64,000 bases of DNA, taken from the NCBI GenBank assembly GCA_020633075.1, contig JACKEI010000001.1, positions 1,488,001-1,552,000 of the forward strand. The letters run 5' to 3'. Position numbers and translations under genes: made by a program. Shown here piece after piece: positions 9,224-17,949 of the stretch (positions are counted from its first letter, which is position 1; each line of letters opens with the position of its first letter). The notes under the pieces were generated by a model. The model had not been told where the DNA came from. It ran no database searches and worked only from the letters and a program-made list of their open reading frames with translations. This stretch comes from Sandaracinaceae bacterium. GTDB taxonomy: Bacteria; Myxococcota_A; Polyangia; Polyangiales; Houyiibacteriaceae.

Positions 9224-10525
9224 CTAGAATGCGCTACGGGGCGCGTGGCGCAGAAGCAGGAGCGTGCCGGCACCGGTGCCGTTCGCGGCGATCTCGAGGA
9301 CCACCTCGGCTGCGGGCTGGTCCACGCTCGAGCGCGGCAGCAGCTGCGTGAGCGGTACCTCGTACACGAGGGCGTCTGCCTCTAGGGTCACCTGGCTTGC
9401 CGTCACGGTTCGGCTCGCCTCCGTGACGCTGTGCGCCTGAACGTAGCGCACGGCGCCGGCCGTAGCCTCGACTCGGAAGCGGCCGACGCAGCTGGTCAGC
9501 CCAGTCGAGCCCCGCTCACAGCTGATGCCCAGCCCGGCAACGCGCTCGCCCGACCGCAGCGTCTCCGCCGGAGTGGCCTCGAGTCGCGCCACGAGCGCGG
9601 CGAAGGCGGCGCGGCGCTGGGCCTCGTGGCGCTCGAGCAGTACATCCAGGCGCGCGCGGCGCAGCTGGACGTCAGGGTGCGCCCAAGTCAGCCAGGTGGC
9701 TGCGCGGGACAGGGCCTCGCGGCTGGGCTCGAAGCGACTGAACTCGACGAGAGGGACTCCGTCGTCGGGCACGCGGGTGGTCATGTCGCGAGCCATCGCC
9801 GCGTCGACGGCTCGTAGGAGGCCCGGTGCCCGCGCGTTCACGTCGGAAGGGGGCAGGGCGGTGCAGCGCGCACCAAGCGGGCCCTGCACCGCCTCGATGG
9901 GGAGTGCTCCTTCATAGTGGAACGTCAGCGTGCCCAAGGCGTCGTGGCGGATGAAGTCGCGGTCGCGGAAGCGTAGGGTGATGGTGTCGCCGACGCGCAG
10001 CGCTAGCGTGGGCGCACCAAACGAGAACACTCGCGTGTTGTCGCTCCCGGACGCCGCGAATTCATGGCCCGTCCCGATGCGCCCCACCACGCTGAGGTCA
10101 GCCCGCGCGCGTCGGGAGTCGCGAAACGCGGGGCGGGGGTCCTGGGCGGGCCCGGTGTACTCGACTCGGCAGAACAACACCGTCGGGGCGAGCTCGCCGC
10201 GCAGCGCGCCGTCCGCGCGCGCAAGCCGCTCGGCGGCCCCGCCGAAGAGCGGCCTGTGGCGAAAGACCCCGCTCCGGTTGCTACCAAACTCGTTGGCCCA
10301 CCACGGCACATCGCTGGGCAGCGGCGTGGGCGTGTCCGGCCACGTGACGGTCGTGAGGTCTGGTTCGGACTCGACCGGCTGGGGCTCAGGGGCCGGGGCG
10401 GTGTAGCGCCAGTCCTCGGGCTCGGCCAGCGAGCCGCCACAGCCCAGCGCGCTCGCGGCGAGGGTCGCAAAGGCAGCCAACGCGCCGAGTGGGTGCGCGG
10501 GGAGGCGGCGTGCGTGTCTGGACAT
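9224..10525 (-). CDS. Hypothetical lipoprotein
   Basis: A protein of 433 aa that I do not recognise. The N-terminus is a lipoprotein signal ending SALGC, followed by a Pro/Glu-rich linker (about residues 33-60). The mature part contains a segment typical of extracellular beta-sandwich proteins (GAPTLALRVGDTITLRFRDRDF), then an Arg/Ala-rich helical segment with many heptad-like Leu/Ala positions (about 265-320), and a C-terminal beta region. The stop lies 96 nt upstream of the start of the MopE paralogue pair, on the same strand, so it could be cotranscribed with them. CACCAT sits 6 nt before the ATG and no Shine-Dalgarno is visible. No enzyme motif was found. Confidence 0.75.
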   Translation of the reverse strand: MSRHARRLPAHPLGALAAFATLAASALGCGGSLAEPEDWRYTAPAPEPQPVESEPDLTTVTWPDTPTPLPSDVPWWANEFGSNRSGVFRHRPLFGGAAERLARADGALRGELAPTVLFCRVEYTGPAQDPRPAFRDSRRARADLSVVGRIGTGHEFAASGSDNTRVFSFGAPTLALRVGDTITLRFRDRDFIRHDALGTLTFHYEGALPIEAVQGPLGARCTALPPSDVNARAPGLLRAVDAAMARDMTTRVPDDGVPLVEFSRFEPSREALSRAATWLTWAHPDVQLRRARLDVLLERHEAQRRAAFAALVARLEATPAETLRSGERVAGLGISCERGSTGLTSCVGRFRVEATAGAVRYVQAHSVTEASRTVTASQVTLEADALVYEVPLTQLLPRSSVDQPAAEVVLEIAANGTGAGTLLLLRHAPRSAF

Positions 10526-10586
10526 GACGCGATGGTGCCCGAGAGCGCCCGGTGAATAAAGGCGGGTGGGCTGGGAGGCACCGCCG

Positions 10587-11174
10587 CTACGCGAGTGCCA
10601 GCACGGCGTCGTGGCGAGGGCAGCGCAGCTCGTGGTCGTTGACCATCCCCACGGCCTGCATGCAGGCGTAGACGATGGTGGGGCCGCAGAACTTGAAGCC
10701 GCGGCGCTTCATGTCCTTGGCGATCGTCTCACTGAGGGCCGTCTTGCCGGGCGTCGCTCTCCACGTCGCGAGACGGCTGTCGAGCGGCCTGCCGTCCACG
10801 AAGTCCCAGAGGTAGGCGGAGAAATCGAGGCCCGCCTCGCGCATGGCCAGGTAGGCCCGGGCGTTGCCGATGGTGGCCTGCACCTTGGCCCGGCTGCGGA
10901 TGATGCCCGGGTTCTCGAGCGCGCGCGCGATGCGGGCGTCGTCCCAGCGCGCGACGGCCTCGGGCACGAACCCGTCGAACTCGGCGCGCATGCTCTCGCG
11001 CTTGCGCAGGATCGTGATCCAGGAGAGGCCCGCCTGGAAGCCGTCCAGCTGGAACTTCTCCCACAGCGCGCGCGGGTCGCGCTCGGGCACTCCCCACTCG
11101 GTGTCGTGGTACGCGCGGTAGAGCGTGTCGTGGAGGGGCGCCCAGCCGCAGGGGAGGTCACTCGGGTCACTCAT
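10587..11174 (-). CDS. tag: DNA-3-methyladenine glycosylase I
   Basis: A protein of 195 aa, the normal Tag length. It excises 3-methyladenine from alkylated DNA. The zinc-binding residues of the family are visible: an N-terminal Cys in LPCGW and a His in YHDTEWG, and at the end His and Cys in NDHELRCPRH. Also present are FQLDGFQAGLSWITIL, holding the catalytic Glu/Trp region, and the conserved block FKFCGPTIVYACMQAVGMVNDH. The start is ATG 11174; the reading frame extends 75 nt further but without family-like sequence. It is preceded by the acyl reductase on the same strand with a 99-nt gap. It looks like an ordinary housekeeping repair gene. Confidence 0.95.
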   Translation of the reverse strand: MSDPSDLPCGWAPLHDTLYRAYHDTEWGVPERDPRALWEKFQLDGFQAGLSWITILRKRESMRAEFDGFVPEAVARWDDARIARALENPGIIRSRAKVQATIGNARAYLAMREAGLDFSAYLWDFVDGRPLDSRLATWRATPGKTALSETIAKDMKRRGFKFCGPTIVYACMQAVGMVNDHELRCPRHDAVLALA

Positions 11175-11273
11175 CTGCGGCAGGGTCGCATCCGGGGCGG
11201 GCACCGTCGAGAGCCACGAAGCCACCGCTGCGCTGGCCTCACCACCCACGCAGATGGGCTGACCGGCGGGTGG

Positions 11274-13277
11274 TCAGATCGGCGAGCCGCCCAGCAGCTT
11301 CGTGAGCAGCGCCTTCTCGACCGGGAAGGACGTGGGCGCGCCGTGCTCCGGAAACACCCGGTGCAGCAGGTTCAGGATGCGGGTGCTGGTCTTGGGCGAG
11401 ATCCGGTTGGAGATGGAGTAGAAGCGCCCCTGACCCGTCATGACGAGGCGGCGCTTGTCCACGACACCGTCGAGCACCATGTGCGCTGCGCGCTCAGGGG
11501 TCATGATGTCTTTGCGGTCGGCGTACTCCTTGGTGGGCGCCATCATCTCGGTGCGCACCAGGGGCAGGTAGATGTTGCTCACGTGCACGCCTTCGTGGTG
11601 GCACTCGGCCGCGAGGCAGTTGCCAAACGCCTCAAGGGCGGACTTGCTCGCCAGATACGCCGAGAAGTACGGCCCCGGGATGAGCACGCCCATGGTGAGC
11701 ACGTGGCAGACCGCGCCGCCCCTCTCCCGCAAGCCTGGCAAGAGGCCCATGGTCAGCCGCACGGGCGCGAAGTAGTTGAGCTGCATGGTGCGCTCGTAGT
11801 CGTGGAAGCGGTCGCGGCTCTCCGCGATGCTGCGTCGAATGGAGTGCGCCGCGTTGTGCACCAGCACGTCCACGCCGCCGTGCGCCTGGGTCACCGTAGC
11901 GGCGAGCGCGTCGAGCGCGGCGAAGTCGGAGAGATCCGTCGGGTAGGTGGTCACTTTGGCGCCATCGGCGCGCAGCTCTGTGGCGAGCTGCTCCAGGGCC
12001 TCGGCGCCACGGGCTACCAGCAGCAGCTCGGCTCCCGCACGAGCCGCCTGCCGGGCGACCTCCGCACCGATGCCCCGTGAGGCCCCGGTGACCAGCACGA
12101 CCTTGCCGCGGAGCGCCTGCGCATAGCGCAGCGGGCGCTGGTGCACGTAAGACAGGTGGTCCTCGTAGTAGCGCACCATAGGGCGCACGTAGTCCTCGAG
12201 GGGCGGGCATGCGATGCCGCTCCCCGACAGCGCCGCCTGCGTGTTCAGGTCGTCGAAGCGGACCCGCAGGTTCAGCGCGTCGATGCCGGTCGCGGGCAGG
12301 CCCAGGTCGTCGAGCACGTCGCGGCGCAGCGCGCCCACGCTGGGCAGCATGTTCGCGAGGTTGAGCGCGTTGTCCACGCCGGGGATGCCGCGCACGTCAA
12401 TCTGCATGCCGAGACCTGGGCCGTGCAGCTCCCGCAGGAACAGGGCGTTCATGCGCATGAAGGGGGGCGGGCTGGGGTCTACCAAGTGATACACACGCCC
12501 GTTGGCCGCCGTGTCCCTCGCATCCGCCGCCAGCCCGATGTGCACCAGGGCCTCGGCCACGAAGTCCACCGGCACGAGGTTCATGCGGCCCCGCACCTTG
12601 GGCGTCGGCAGCTTGACCCAGCGAGGGACGGTCGCAGCCAGCTGCTGCAGGCCCGCGAACCCGAGGTACGGACCGTCCACGCGGTCCATCTCTCCCGTCT
12701 GGCTGTGGCCCACGACGGCGCTCGGACGGTAGATCCGGTGCGTCACGCCCGCCTCCCGCACCTGCCGCTCCGCGTTGAACTTGGAGCGGTGGTAGGCGTG
12801 TGGGAACGACTGCTTCTCGTCGAACATCGACTCCGTGAAGGTGCCCTGGTAGTTGCCCGCGACGGCGATGCTGCTCACGTGGTGGAGGACCCCCGCGAAG
12901 CCCTTGCGCAAAGCGTCGAGCAGGTGTCGCGTGCCGGCTTCGTTTGCAGCTACGAGCGCAGCCTCGTCGGCGTTGATGTCGTAGAGCGCGGCGAGGTGGA
13001 AGACGTGGTCGGCGGCGGCCAGCGCCGCGTGACCGTCCGCTCCGAGCCCGAGGCCCGGACTCCCCAGGTCCCCGTCGACGACGCTGAGCGTGGCGCCGTT
13101 GGTCGCGGCGTCGCACATGGCGCGCAGCGCATCGAGGCGCTCGGCGCGGGCAGCCATGGACGAGGCGCGCACGACCATGGTGACCTGCGCTCCACGGCGC
13201 AGGAGGGCTTCAATGGCGAAGCGCCCAATCAGGCCGGTGCCGCCAGTGACGAAGACGCGAGGGTGTGCTTGGGTCAT
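11274..13277 (-). CDS. Bifunctional SDR protein, probable fatty acyl-CoA reductase (FAR/AcrA1-like)
   Basis: A protein of 667 aa built from two Rossmann domains. The N-terminal half (about 1-370) is an extended SDR/'male sterility' type reductase with VFVTGGTGLIG (8-18) and a YHRSK catalytic pair. The C-terminal half (from about 390) is a classical SDR with VLVTGASRGIG, NAAHSIRRS and YLASK. This architecture is that of AcrA1/Rv3391-like and Marinobacter alcohol-forming acyl-CoA reductases, which turn fatty acyl-CoA into aldehyde and alcohol for wax esters or ether lipids. The start at ATG 13277 places the glycine motif near the N-terminus. It is divergent from an AraC-family regulator (104-nt gap) that may control it. 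The exact chain length used is unknown. Confidence 0.8.
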   Translation of the reverse strand: MTQAHPRVFVTGGTGLIGRFAIEALLRRGAQVTMVVRASSMAARAERLDALRAMCDAATNGATLSVVDGDLGSPGLGLGADGHAALAAADHVFHLAALYDINADEAALVAANEAGTRHLLDALRKGFAGVLHHVSSIAVAGNYQGTFTESMFDEKQSFPHAYHRSKFNAERQVREAGVTHRIYRPSAVVGHSQTGEMDRVDGPYLGFAGLQQLAATVPRWVKLPTPKVRGRMNLVPVDFVAEALVHIGLAADARDTAANGRVYHLVDPSPPPFMRMNALFLRELHGPGLGMQIDVRGIPGVDNALNLANMLPSVGALRRDVLDDLGLPATGIDALNLRVRFDDLNTQAALSGSGIACPPLEDYVRPMVRYYEDHLSYVHQRPLRYAQALRGKVVLVTGASRGIGAEVARQAARAGAELLLVARGAEALEQLATELRADGAKVTTYPTDLSDFAALDALAATVTQAHGGVDVLVHNAAHSIRRSIAESRDRFHDYERTMQLNYFAPVRLTMGLLPGLRERGGAVCHVLTMGVLIPGPYFSAYLASKSALEAFGNCLAAECHHEGVHVSNIYLPLVRTEMMAPTKEYADRKDIMTPERAAHMVLDGVVDKRRLVMTGQGRFYSISNRISPKTSTRILNLLHRVFPEHGAPTSFPVEKALLTKLLGGSPI

Positions 13278-13367
13278 CGGCAGATGGTGCGCCCGCGCGC
13301 GCCACGAGGGGAGAGTGCCTTTCGGTCGCCTGGGGGTCATTTGCGGCCACATGGGCCACGAATGCAC

Positions 13368-13373
13368 TAGAAT
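13368..13373 (+). promoter_or_regulatory. Candidate -10 box for the AraC-family gene
   Basis: TAGAAT ends 8 nt before the ATG at 13382 with no Shine-Dalgarno between, consistent with a leaderless transcript. The same 104-nt divergent region holds GGCCAC twice, 9 nt apart start to start (13345 and 13354), a possible binding site for the adjacent AraC-type protein. Confidence 0.4.
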
Positions 13374-13381
13374 CCCGACGC

Positions 13382-14578
13382 ATGCGCCCGAGAGACGCGA
13401 CTGCGCCCCCTAGCACGCCGGCTCCCGCAGGCTCCCCCGCGGCCATCGCCACCCACTACACGGGGCTGCTGGTGCGACACCTGGTGGACGACGGATACGG
13501 TGAGGCGGAGCTGCTGCGCGGCTCGGGGGTCTCGGCCGAACGCCTGGCGGACCCACACGCGGCCATCACGTTCAACGAGCATCGCCGCATCGTGCTGAAC
13601 GCGCTGCGCATCACCGGAAACCCTGCGCTCGGCATCTGGTTCGGAAAGCAGCTCAAGCTCGCCTCGCTCGGGCTCGTGGGCTACGCCGCCATGAGCAGCC
13701 CGACACTGGGCGAAGCCGCCGTGCTCATCTCCCGCTTCTACGCGCTGCGCACACAGCACCTCGAGCTGCACGTCGAGGCAGCGAGTCCAGGGGAGGGGCG
13801 GCCAGCGCCCACTCTGCGCTTCGACGAGACCCGGGACTACGGGGACATCCGCGTGTTCTTGATCGAGTCGGTCCTGCAGTGCGTCAGCGATCTCAGCGCC
13901 ATGTTCCTAGGAGCGGCGCCGGATAGCCTCAGCTTCGACGTCACCTACCCAGAGCCTGCGCACTGGGTGGACGTCCACTTTCCCCATCCCGTCCGCTTCG
14001 GGCAGGCGGCGCATCGCATCCACGTGGGGCGTTCCGCCTTGGCGGCGCCGCTGCCCAACGCCGACCCCGGCACGGCCGGAGCCATCCTCGCGCTGCTCGA
14101 GGCGCAGCTGGACGCGCGGACCTCAGCAGGGCCGCTGCAGCAGCGGGTGCGCCGGGTGCTGACCGAGTCCTTTCGCAGCGGGCGCGGAGAGTTTCCCGAT
14201 GGCCGCGAGGTGGCCGAGCAGCTTGGCTGCTCGGCGCGCACGCTTCGTCGCGACCTCCACGCCCAGGGAACCAGCTACCGCGCGCTCGCCGACGAAGTGC
14301 GCTGCCGGCTCGCGATAGAATCACTGCAAGGCGACAAGCTGAGCGTCGCGGAGCTGGGAGCGCGCCTCGGGTATCGCGACACCGCGAACTTTCGGCGCGC
14401 CTTCAAGCGCTGGACGGGCAGACTGCCTAGCGAGTACCGCGCCGGGGTCCCTCTCCCTCAGGGGAGCAGGATGGCCGTCGGGAGCCGCTCGTCGAAGCCG
14501 TCCCCGAGGCTCCCTGCGAAGCGGGACCCCGCGCACTCGCGGGAGCCATCCGTCCGCACGCCGCAGCGCAGGCCATAG
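13382..14578 (+). CDS. AraC-family transcriptional regulator (OruR/'Arabinose_bd'-type)
   Basis: A protein of 398 aa. Residues about 20-210 form the N-terminal ligand-sensing region seen in OruR-like regulators (LGIWFGKQLKLASLGLVGYA). The C-terminal AraC HTH pair follows (VAEQLGCSARTLRRDLHAQG and LGYRDTANFRRAFKRWTGRL). The start at ATG 13382 follows a -10-like box. The protein continues about 45 residues past the usual end of the HTH domain, and this basic, low-complexity tail lies antisense to the 3' end of the RCC1 gene (121-bp overlap). The divergent acyl reductase is the likely target by position. The effector is unknown. Confidence 0.88.
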   Translation: MRPRDATAPPSTPAPAGSPAAIATHYTGLLVRHLVDDGYGEAELLRGSGVSAERLADPHAAITFNEHRRIVLNALRITGNPALGIWFGKQLKLASLGLVGYAAMSSPTLGEAAVLISRFYALRTQHLELHVEAASPGEGRPAPTLRFDETRDYGDIRVFLIESVLQCVSDLSAMFLGAAPDSLSFDVTYPEPAHWVDVHFPHPVRFGQAAHRIHVGRSALAAPLPNADPGTAGAILALLEAQLDARTSAGPLQQRVRRVLTESFRSGRGEFPDGREVAEQLGCSARTLRRDLHAQGTSYRALADEVRCRLAIESLQGDKLSVAELGARLGYRDTANFRRAFKRWTGRLPSEYRAGVPLPQGSRMAVGSRSSKPSPRLPAKRDPAHSREPSVRTPQRRP

Positions 14579-16896
14579 CCGGCGCTGAAGCTGCTCCACA
14601 CCCCCGTCGGGTTGGGGATGTTCCCGTTGACGTCGAAGGACGGGAAGTTGTCCGCCCAGCCCGTGTTGGTGCCCCAGTAGCAGTGCAGCACCCCAGCCCG
14701 CAGCGAGCACGCGCCGCCCTCGAACGCCACCAGGGCCGAGTGGTCGAGCGCGCTCTCCACCTGGAGCAGCCCCCGCGCCCAGCCCGAGTTGAACGTGTAG
14801 TCCGTGCAGTACATCGCGCCCGAGGCCTTCCTGGCGCATGTGGTCCCGCTGGCCGTGCTGATGCCCTCCACCCAGTCGGTGTCCGTGCCGATCTGCGTGG
14901 GCACGCTCACGCCGACCCCGTTGGGGTTCTGGCCCCAGGCCCACAGGGTGCCATCCGAGCGCACGGCCGTGGCGCGCGCGGCGAACACGTGGACGCTCAG
15001 CCAGCCGGTCGCTGCCGGGGTGGTGACCGCCACGGGCGTGTTCCGCTGTGTCTCGGTCCCGTCGCCCACCTGCCCGTAGTTCGAACGGGCGAAGGGCAGG
15101 CTGTTGGTCCCGCCACCCCAGCAGTGCAGCGACGTGTCCGCCGCCACCGCGCAGGTGGAGTTGGTGCCCGTGGACACCTGCGTGAACGTGACGCCGGGCA
15201 CGTCTACCAGGGTCGGCTGCGCGCGTCGCTGCGCGCCACCGTCGCCGATCTGCCCTGCTTCGCCCGAGCCCCAGCAGTACACCGCGCCCGCGCGCACACC
15301 GCACGCGTGGCCCTGGTCGATGGTGCCGGCCGCCGTCACGTCCACGTCGGTCCAGTCTAGGTCCGCGCTCACGGCGGCGGGCGCGTAGCTCAGCGGGACC
15401 TCCTGGCCGACGTGGGGACCCACGCCCCAGCACGCCAAGGAGCCATCGACCCGCAGACCGCACCCTCCCGTGTGGCTGACGGCCACCTGGCTGAAGCCGG
15501 TATCGATTGCGATTACCTGGGGCTCGCCGCCCAACACGCCGCGACCGAGGCCGCCGCTCGCCCACTGGTTGTCTCCCCAGCACACGATCTCGCTCGAAGA
15601 CAGCGCGCAGTGCACGCCATAGCGCCCCACCACGCTCGTGAATCGGCCGCTGTGCGTGATCCGGAGCGGCGACGGGCTCTGCTCCACGAGCGCGTTCACG
15701 CGCCCCAGCTGTGCGCGTCGGTTGTCGCCCCAGCAGCTCACCAGGCCATCGGTCGCCACGGCGCAGGCTCCCCCGTCGGCGGCGACGACATCGCGCCAGA
15801 CACCAGGCACCTGCATCGGGACGTGCGTGTACGCAGGCATGGTCGACCCGATGCCGAGCTGCCCCTCGTAGTTGCTGCCCCAGCACCAGAGCCCGTCGGT
15901 GGCGTCGAGGGCGCACGCTTGACCGTCGCCCACCACCACGGAAGACCAGTCCGTGCGAAGTCCCACGCGCGTCGGGGTCAGCAGGAGCTCGGTGACGGGG
16001 TCTTGACCACCTTCGCCACTGTAGTTCCCCCCCCAGCAGTACAGCGCTCCCCCGACGTCGATGGCGCAGGTGGCGTAGTTGCCCGCCGAGACCGTGGTCC
16101 AGAGCCCCGTTCCCACCCGCGTCGGCGCGGCGACGTCTTCCTCGTCCCCGAGTCCCAGGGCGCCATCGGAGCCGGACCCCCAGCAGTAGAGGGCGCCGGC
16201 CGAGTCGATACCGCAGCCATGGTCCGAGCCCAGCGCCAGGACCTCGAAGTCATGCGCGACCGCCGTCGGCGTGCTCGTGACATCAGCGAGGGACGGGTCC
16301 CCGAGCTGGTCGTCCCAGTTGGCCCCCCAGCAGTAGGTCGCGCCCGCGCGACGCCCGCAGAAGCTGTACTCGCCGCCCACGATGGTCTCCCAGTCCGTCG
16401 CGGTGCCCACCTGCGCGGCCCGGCCGAGGGTCTCGTCGTCTTCCCCGCCGTTGCCGAGCTGACCGGCCTCCTCGTGACCCCAGCAGTAGAGACCCCCTTC
16501 GCCCGAGATGGCGCACAGGGCCGTCTCGGTGGTCGCGAGCGCGCGCCACCCGAACGCCAGCGACCAGGAGTGCGTGGCCGGCGTCGGGTCCACGTCTCCA
16601 TCGGGGTCGACAGCCCGCGCCGCGAGGGTGTGGTCGCCGGCCGAGAGGTGGTCGAGGACCAGGGTCGCGTCGCAGGGTGCGTACGCCGCGTCGTCCAGGC
16701 TGCACTCGAAGGTGCAGGTCGGCTGGTCACAGGCGAGCGTGAAGGCGCTCTCCTCTGCGGAGTTCAAGCCCGCGCCCGGCGCTGACTCGAAGCGGGTGTC
16801 GGGCACGGTGTCCAGGGGCGGGGGGTCTTCGTCGCCGCCCCCGCAGCCAGCGGCCAGTGTGAGGACATAGAGCAAGCACGCGGATCGAATTCGCAT
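14458..16896 (-). CDS. RCC1-repeat lipoprotein
   Basis: A protein of 812 aa predicted to be a lipoprotein (ATG 16896; lipobox LAAGC, Cys 18). A roughly 120-residue N-terminal part resembles a beta-sandwich with DPDGDVDPTPATHSW. The rest is a chain of regulator-of-chromosome-condensation-type repeats. I count ten exact CWG cores (for example LYCWGHEEAGQLG, LWCWGSNYEGQLG) plus degenerate ones, enough for about two seven-bladed propellers. The initial Cys of each core is unusual for cytosolic RCC1 and fits exported myxobacterial versions. The upstream ATG frame (to 16998) lacks a signal start. A GGGAG lies 9 nt before the ATG. Function is unknown; surface protein binding is a guess. Confidence 0.85.
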   Translation of the reverse strand: MRIRSACLLYVLTLAAGCGGGDEDPPPLDTVPDTRFESAPGAGLNSAEESAFTLACDQPTCTFECSLDDAAYAPCDATLVLDHLSAGDHTLAARAVDPDGDVDPTPATHSWSLAFGWRALATTETALCAISGEGGLYCWGHEEAGQLGNGGEDDETLGRAAQVGTATDWETIVGGEYSFCGRRAGATYCWGANWDDQLGDPSLADVTSTPTAVAHDFEVLALGSDHGCGIDSAGALYCWGSGSDGALGLGDEEDVAAPTRVGTGLWTTVSAGNYATCAIDVGGALYCWGGNYSGEGGQDPVTELLLTPTRVGLRTDWSSVVVGDGQACALDATDGLWCWGSNYEGQLGIGSTMPAYTHVPMQVPGVWRDVVAADGGACAVATDGLVSCWGDNRRAQLGRVNALVEQSPSPLRITHSGRFTSVVGRYGVHCALSSSEIVCWGDNQWASGGLGRGVLGGEPQVIAIDTGFSQVAVSHTGGCGLRVDGSLACWGVGPHVGQEVPLSYAPAAVSADLDWTDVDVTAAGTIDQGHACGVRAGAVYCWGSGEAGQIGDGGAQRRAQPTLVDVPGVTFTQVSTGTNSTCAVAADTSLHCWGGGTNSLPFARSNYGQVGDGTETQRNTPVAVTTPAATGWLSVHVFAARATAVRSDGTLWAWGQNPNGVGVSVPTQIGTDTDWVEGISTASGTTCARKASGAMYCTDYTFNSGWARGLLQVESALDHSALVAFEGGACSLRAGVLHCYWGTNTGWADNFPSFDVNGNIPNPTGVWSSFSAGYGLRCGVRTDGSRECAGSRFAGSLGDGFDERLPTAILLP

Positions 16897-16944
16897 CGTT
16901 CGGTCTCCCGGGGCGACAGCCGCCCCCGGTTGGCAGTGGCCGCC

Positions 16945-16990
16945 CGGTCCGAATCGATCACGCGCGTGGAGATTCTCGGTCCGGAATCGA
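16945..16990. repeat. Direct repeat between the divergent RCC1 and VTC genes
   Basis: CGGTCCGAATCGA (16945-16957) recurs as CGGTCCGGAATCGA (16977-16990), 32 bp apart, about three helical turns. It sits 49-94 bp upstream of the RCC1 ATG in a 252-bp divergent gap that otherwise shows no gene. Confidence 0.45.
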
Positions 16991-17148
16991 CTCTCCATCC
17001 CCCGAACGGCGCCAAGGCAGACGCCACGGGCGCTCCGGGTCTTGGGGCATGGCGGCGTTGCGCGCGGACGATGCCGAATGCGCCGCTGCGGTTACGGCGC
17101 CGTGACATCGAGTAGACTCCCACTGCGGCTACCGCCCAGGGTCACCAC

Positions 17149-17949
17149 GTGATTTCCGACCACCCTCCACACGCCGGCCAACCGTCCGTCGCCGCGAGCC
17201 TCGGCCAGCTCGCCACTGCGGACCTCTCACTCCTGGGGGAGCGCGCGCTGCTGAAGCGCGTCGACACGAAGTTCGCGCTGAGCGACGTCCAGCTGGCGAG
17301 CGTGCTGGCATCGCTGGACGGGCGCTACGCCGTGGCCCGCGTGGGCGGTGCGCCCCTCGATCGCTACGAGACGACCTACTTCGACACGCCCGCGCTCACG
17401 TTCTTGAACCAGCACCTGCGGGACCGGCGGCCGCGCTACAAGGTCCGCATCCGGCACTACATGGGCCGCGAGCGGAGCTACCTGGAGGTCAAGCAGAAGA
17501 CCAGCGCTGGCGCGACCCGCAAGTGGCGCCGGGAGCTGCCGTTCGGTGAGGATGCCCTCAGCGAGCTGAGCGCCTCCTTTCTCTCGGACGTGTGCCCCGT
17601 GGACGCAGCGCTGCTGCGGCCCACCGCGTGCACCAACTTTGACCGCATCACGCTCGTGGGTGTCGACACCATGGAACGCGTGACGCTCGATCTGCGCCTG
17701 CAGTTCATGGCGGGCGGGCGCGAGCGGGAGCTGGGGCCGGTGGTCATCGCCGAGGTCAAGCAAGACCGGCAGCGCTGGCGGAGCCCGATCATGCTGGCGC
17801 TACGTGCGAACCACGTGCGCGCGCTGTCCATCAGCAAGTACTGTGCGGCCGCGGCGCTCTTGATTGAAGGCGCCCGCGTGCAGCGCTACCGCCCCCGTTT
17901 GCGGGAGCTTCAACGGCTGGTCTCTAGGAGTGCGGAACATGCTGGATAA
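17149..17949 (+). CDS. VTC-domain (polyphosphate polymerase-like) protein
   Basis: A protein of 266 aa with the VTC tunnel-fold domain, related to the catalytic core of yeast Vtc4, which makes polyphosphate from ATP. The basic and acidic strand motifs that line the tunnel are visible: LLKRVDTKFAL (35-45), YKVRIRHY, YLEVKQKT, RKWRREL and, near the end, VVIAEVKQDR. Start is GTG 17149, the first start codon ahead of the family sequence. The next gene starts inside this one's last codons (11-bp overlap), so expression is coupled. Bacterial VTC genes are commonly found next to DUF4956 membrane proteins, as here. Polymerase activity is inferred, not shown. Confidence 0.88.
   Translation: MISDHPPHAGQPSVAASLGQLATADLSLLGERALLKRVDTKFALSDVQLASVLASLDGRYAVARVGGAPLDRYETTYFDTPALTFLNQHLRDRRPRYKVRIRHYMGRERSYLEVKQKTSAGATRKWRRELPFGEDALSELSASFLSDVCPVDAALLRPTACTNFDRITLVGVDTMERVTLDLRLQFMAGGRERELGPVVIAEVKQDRQRWRSPIMLALRANHVRALSISKYCAAAALLIEGARVQRYRPRLRELQRLVSRSAEHAG

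Noticed and set aside
10566..12080. Plus-strand open frame of 504 codons opposite tag and the acyl reductase
   Set aside because: Both minus-strand genes have clear families; this frame has none and reflects high GC.
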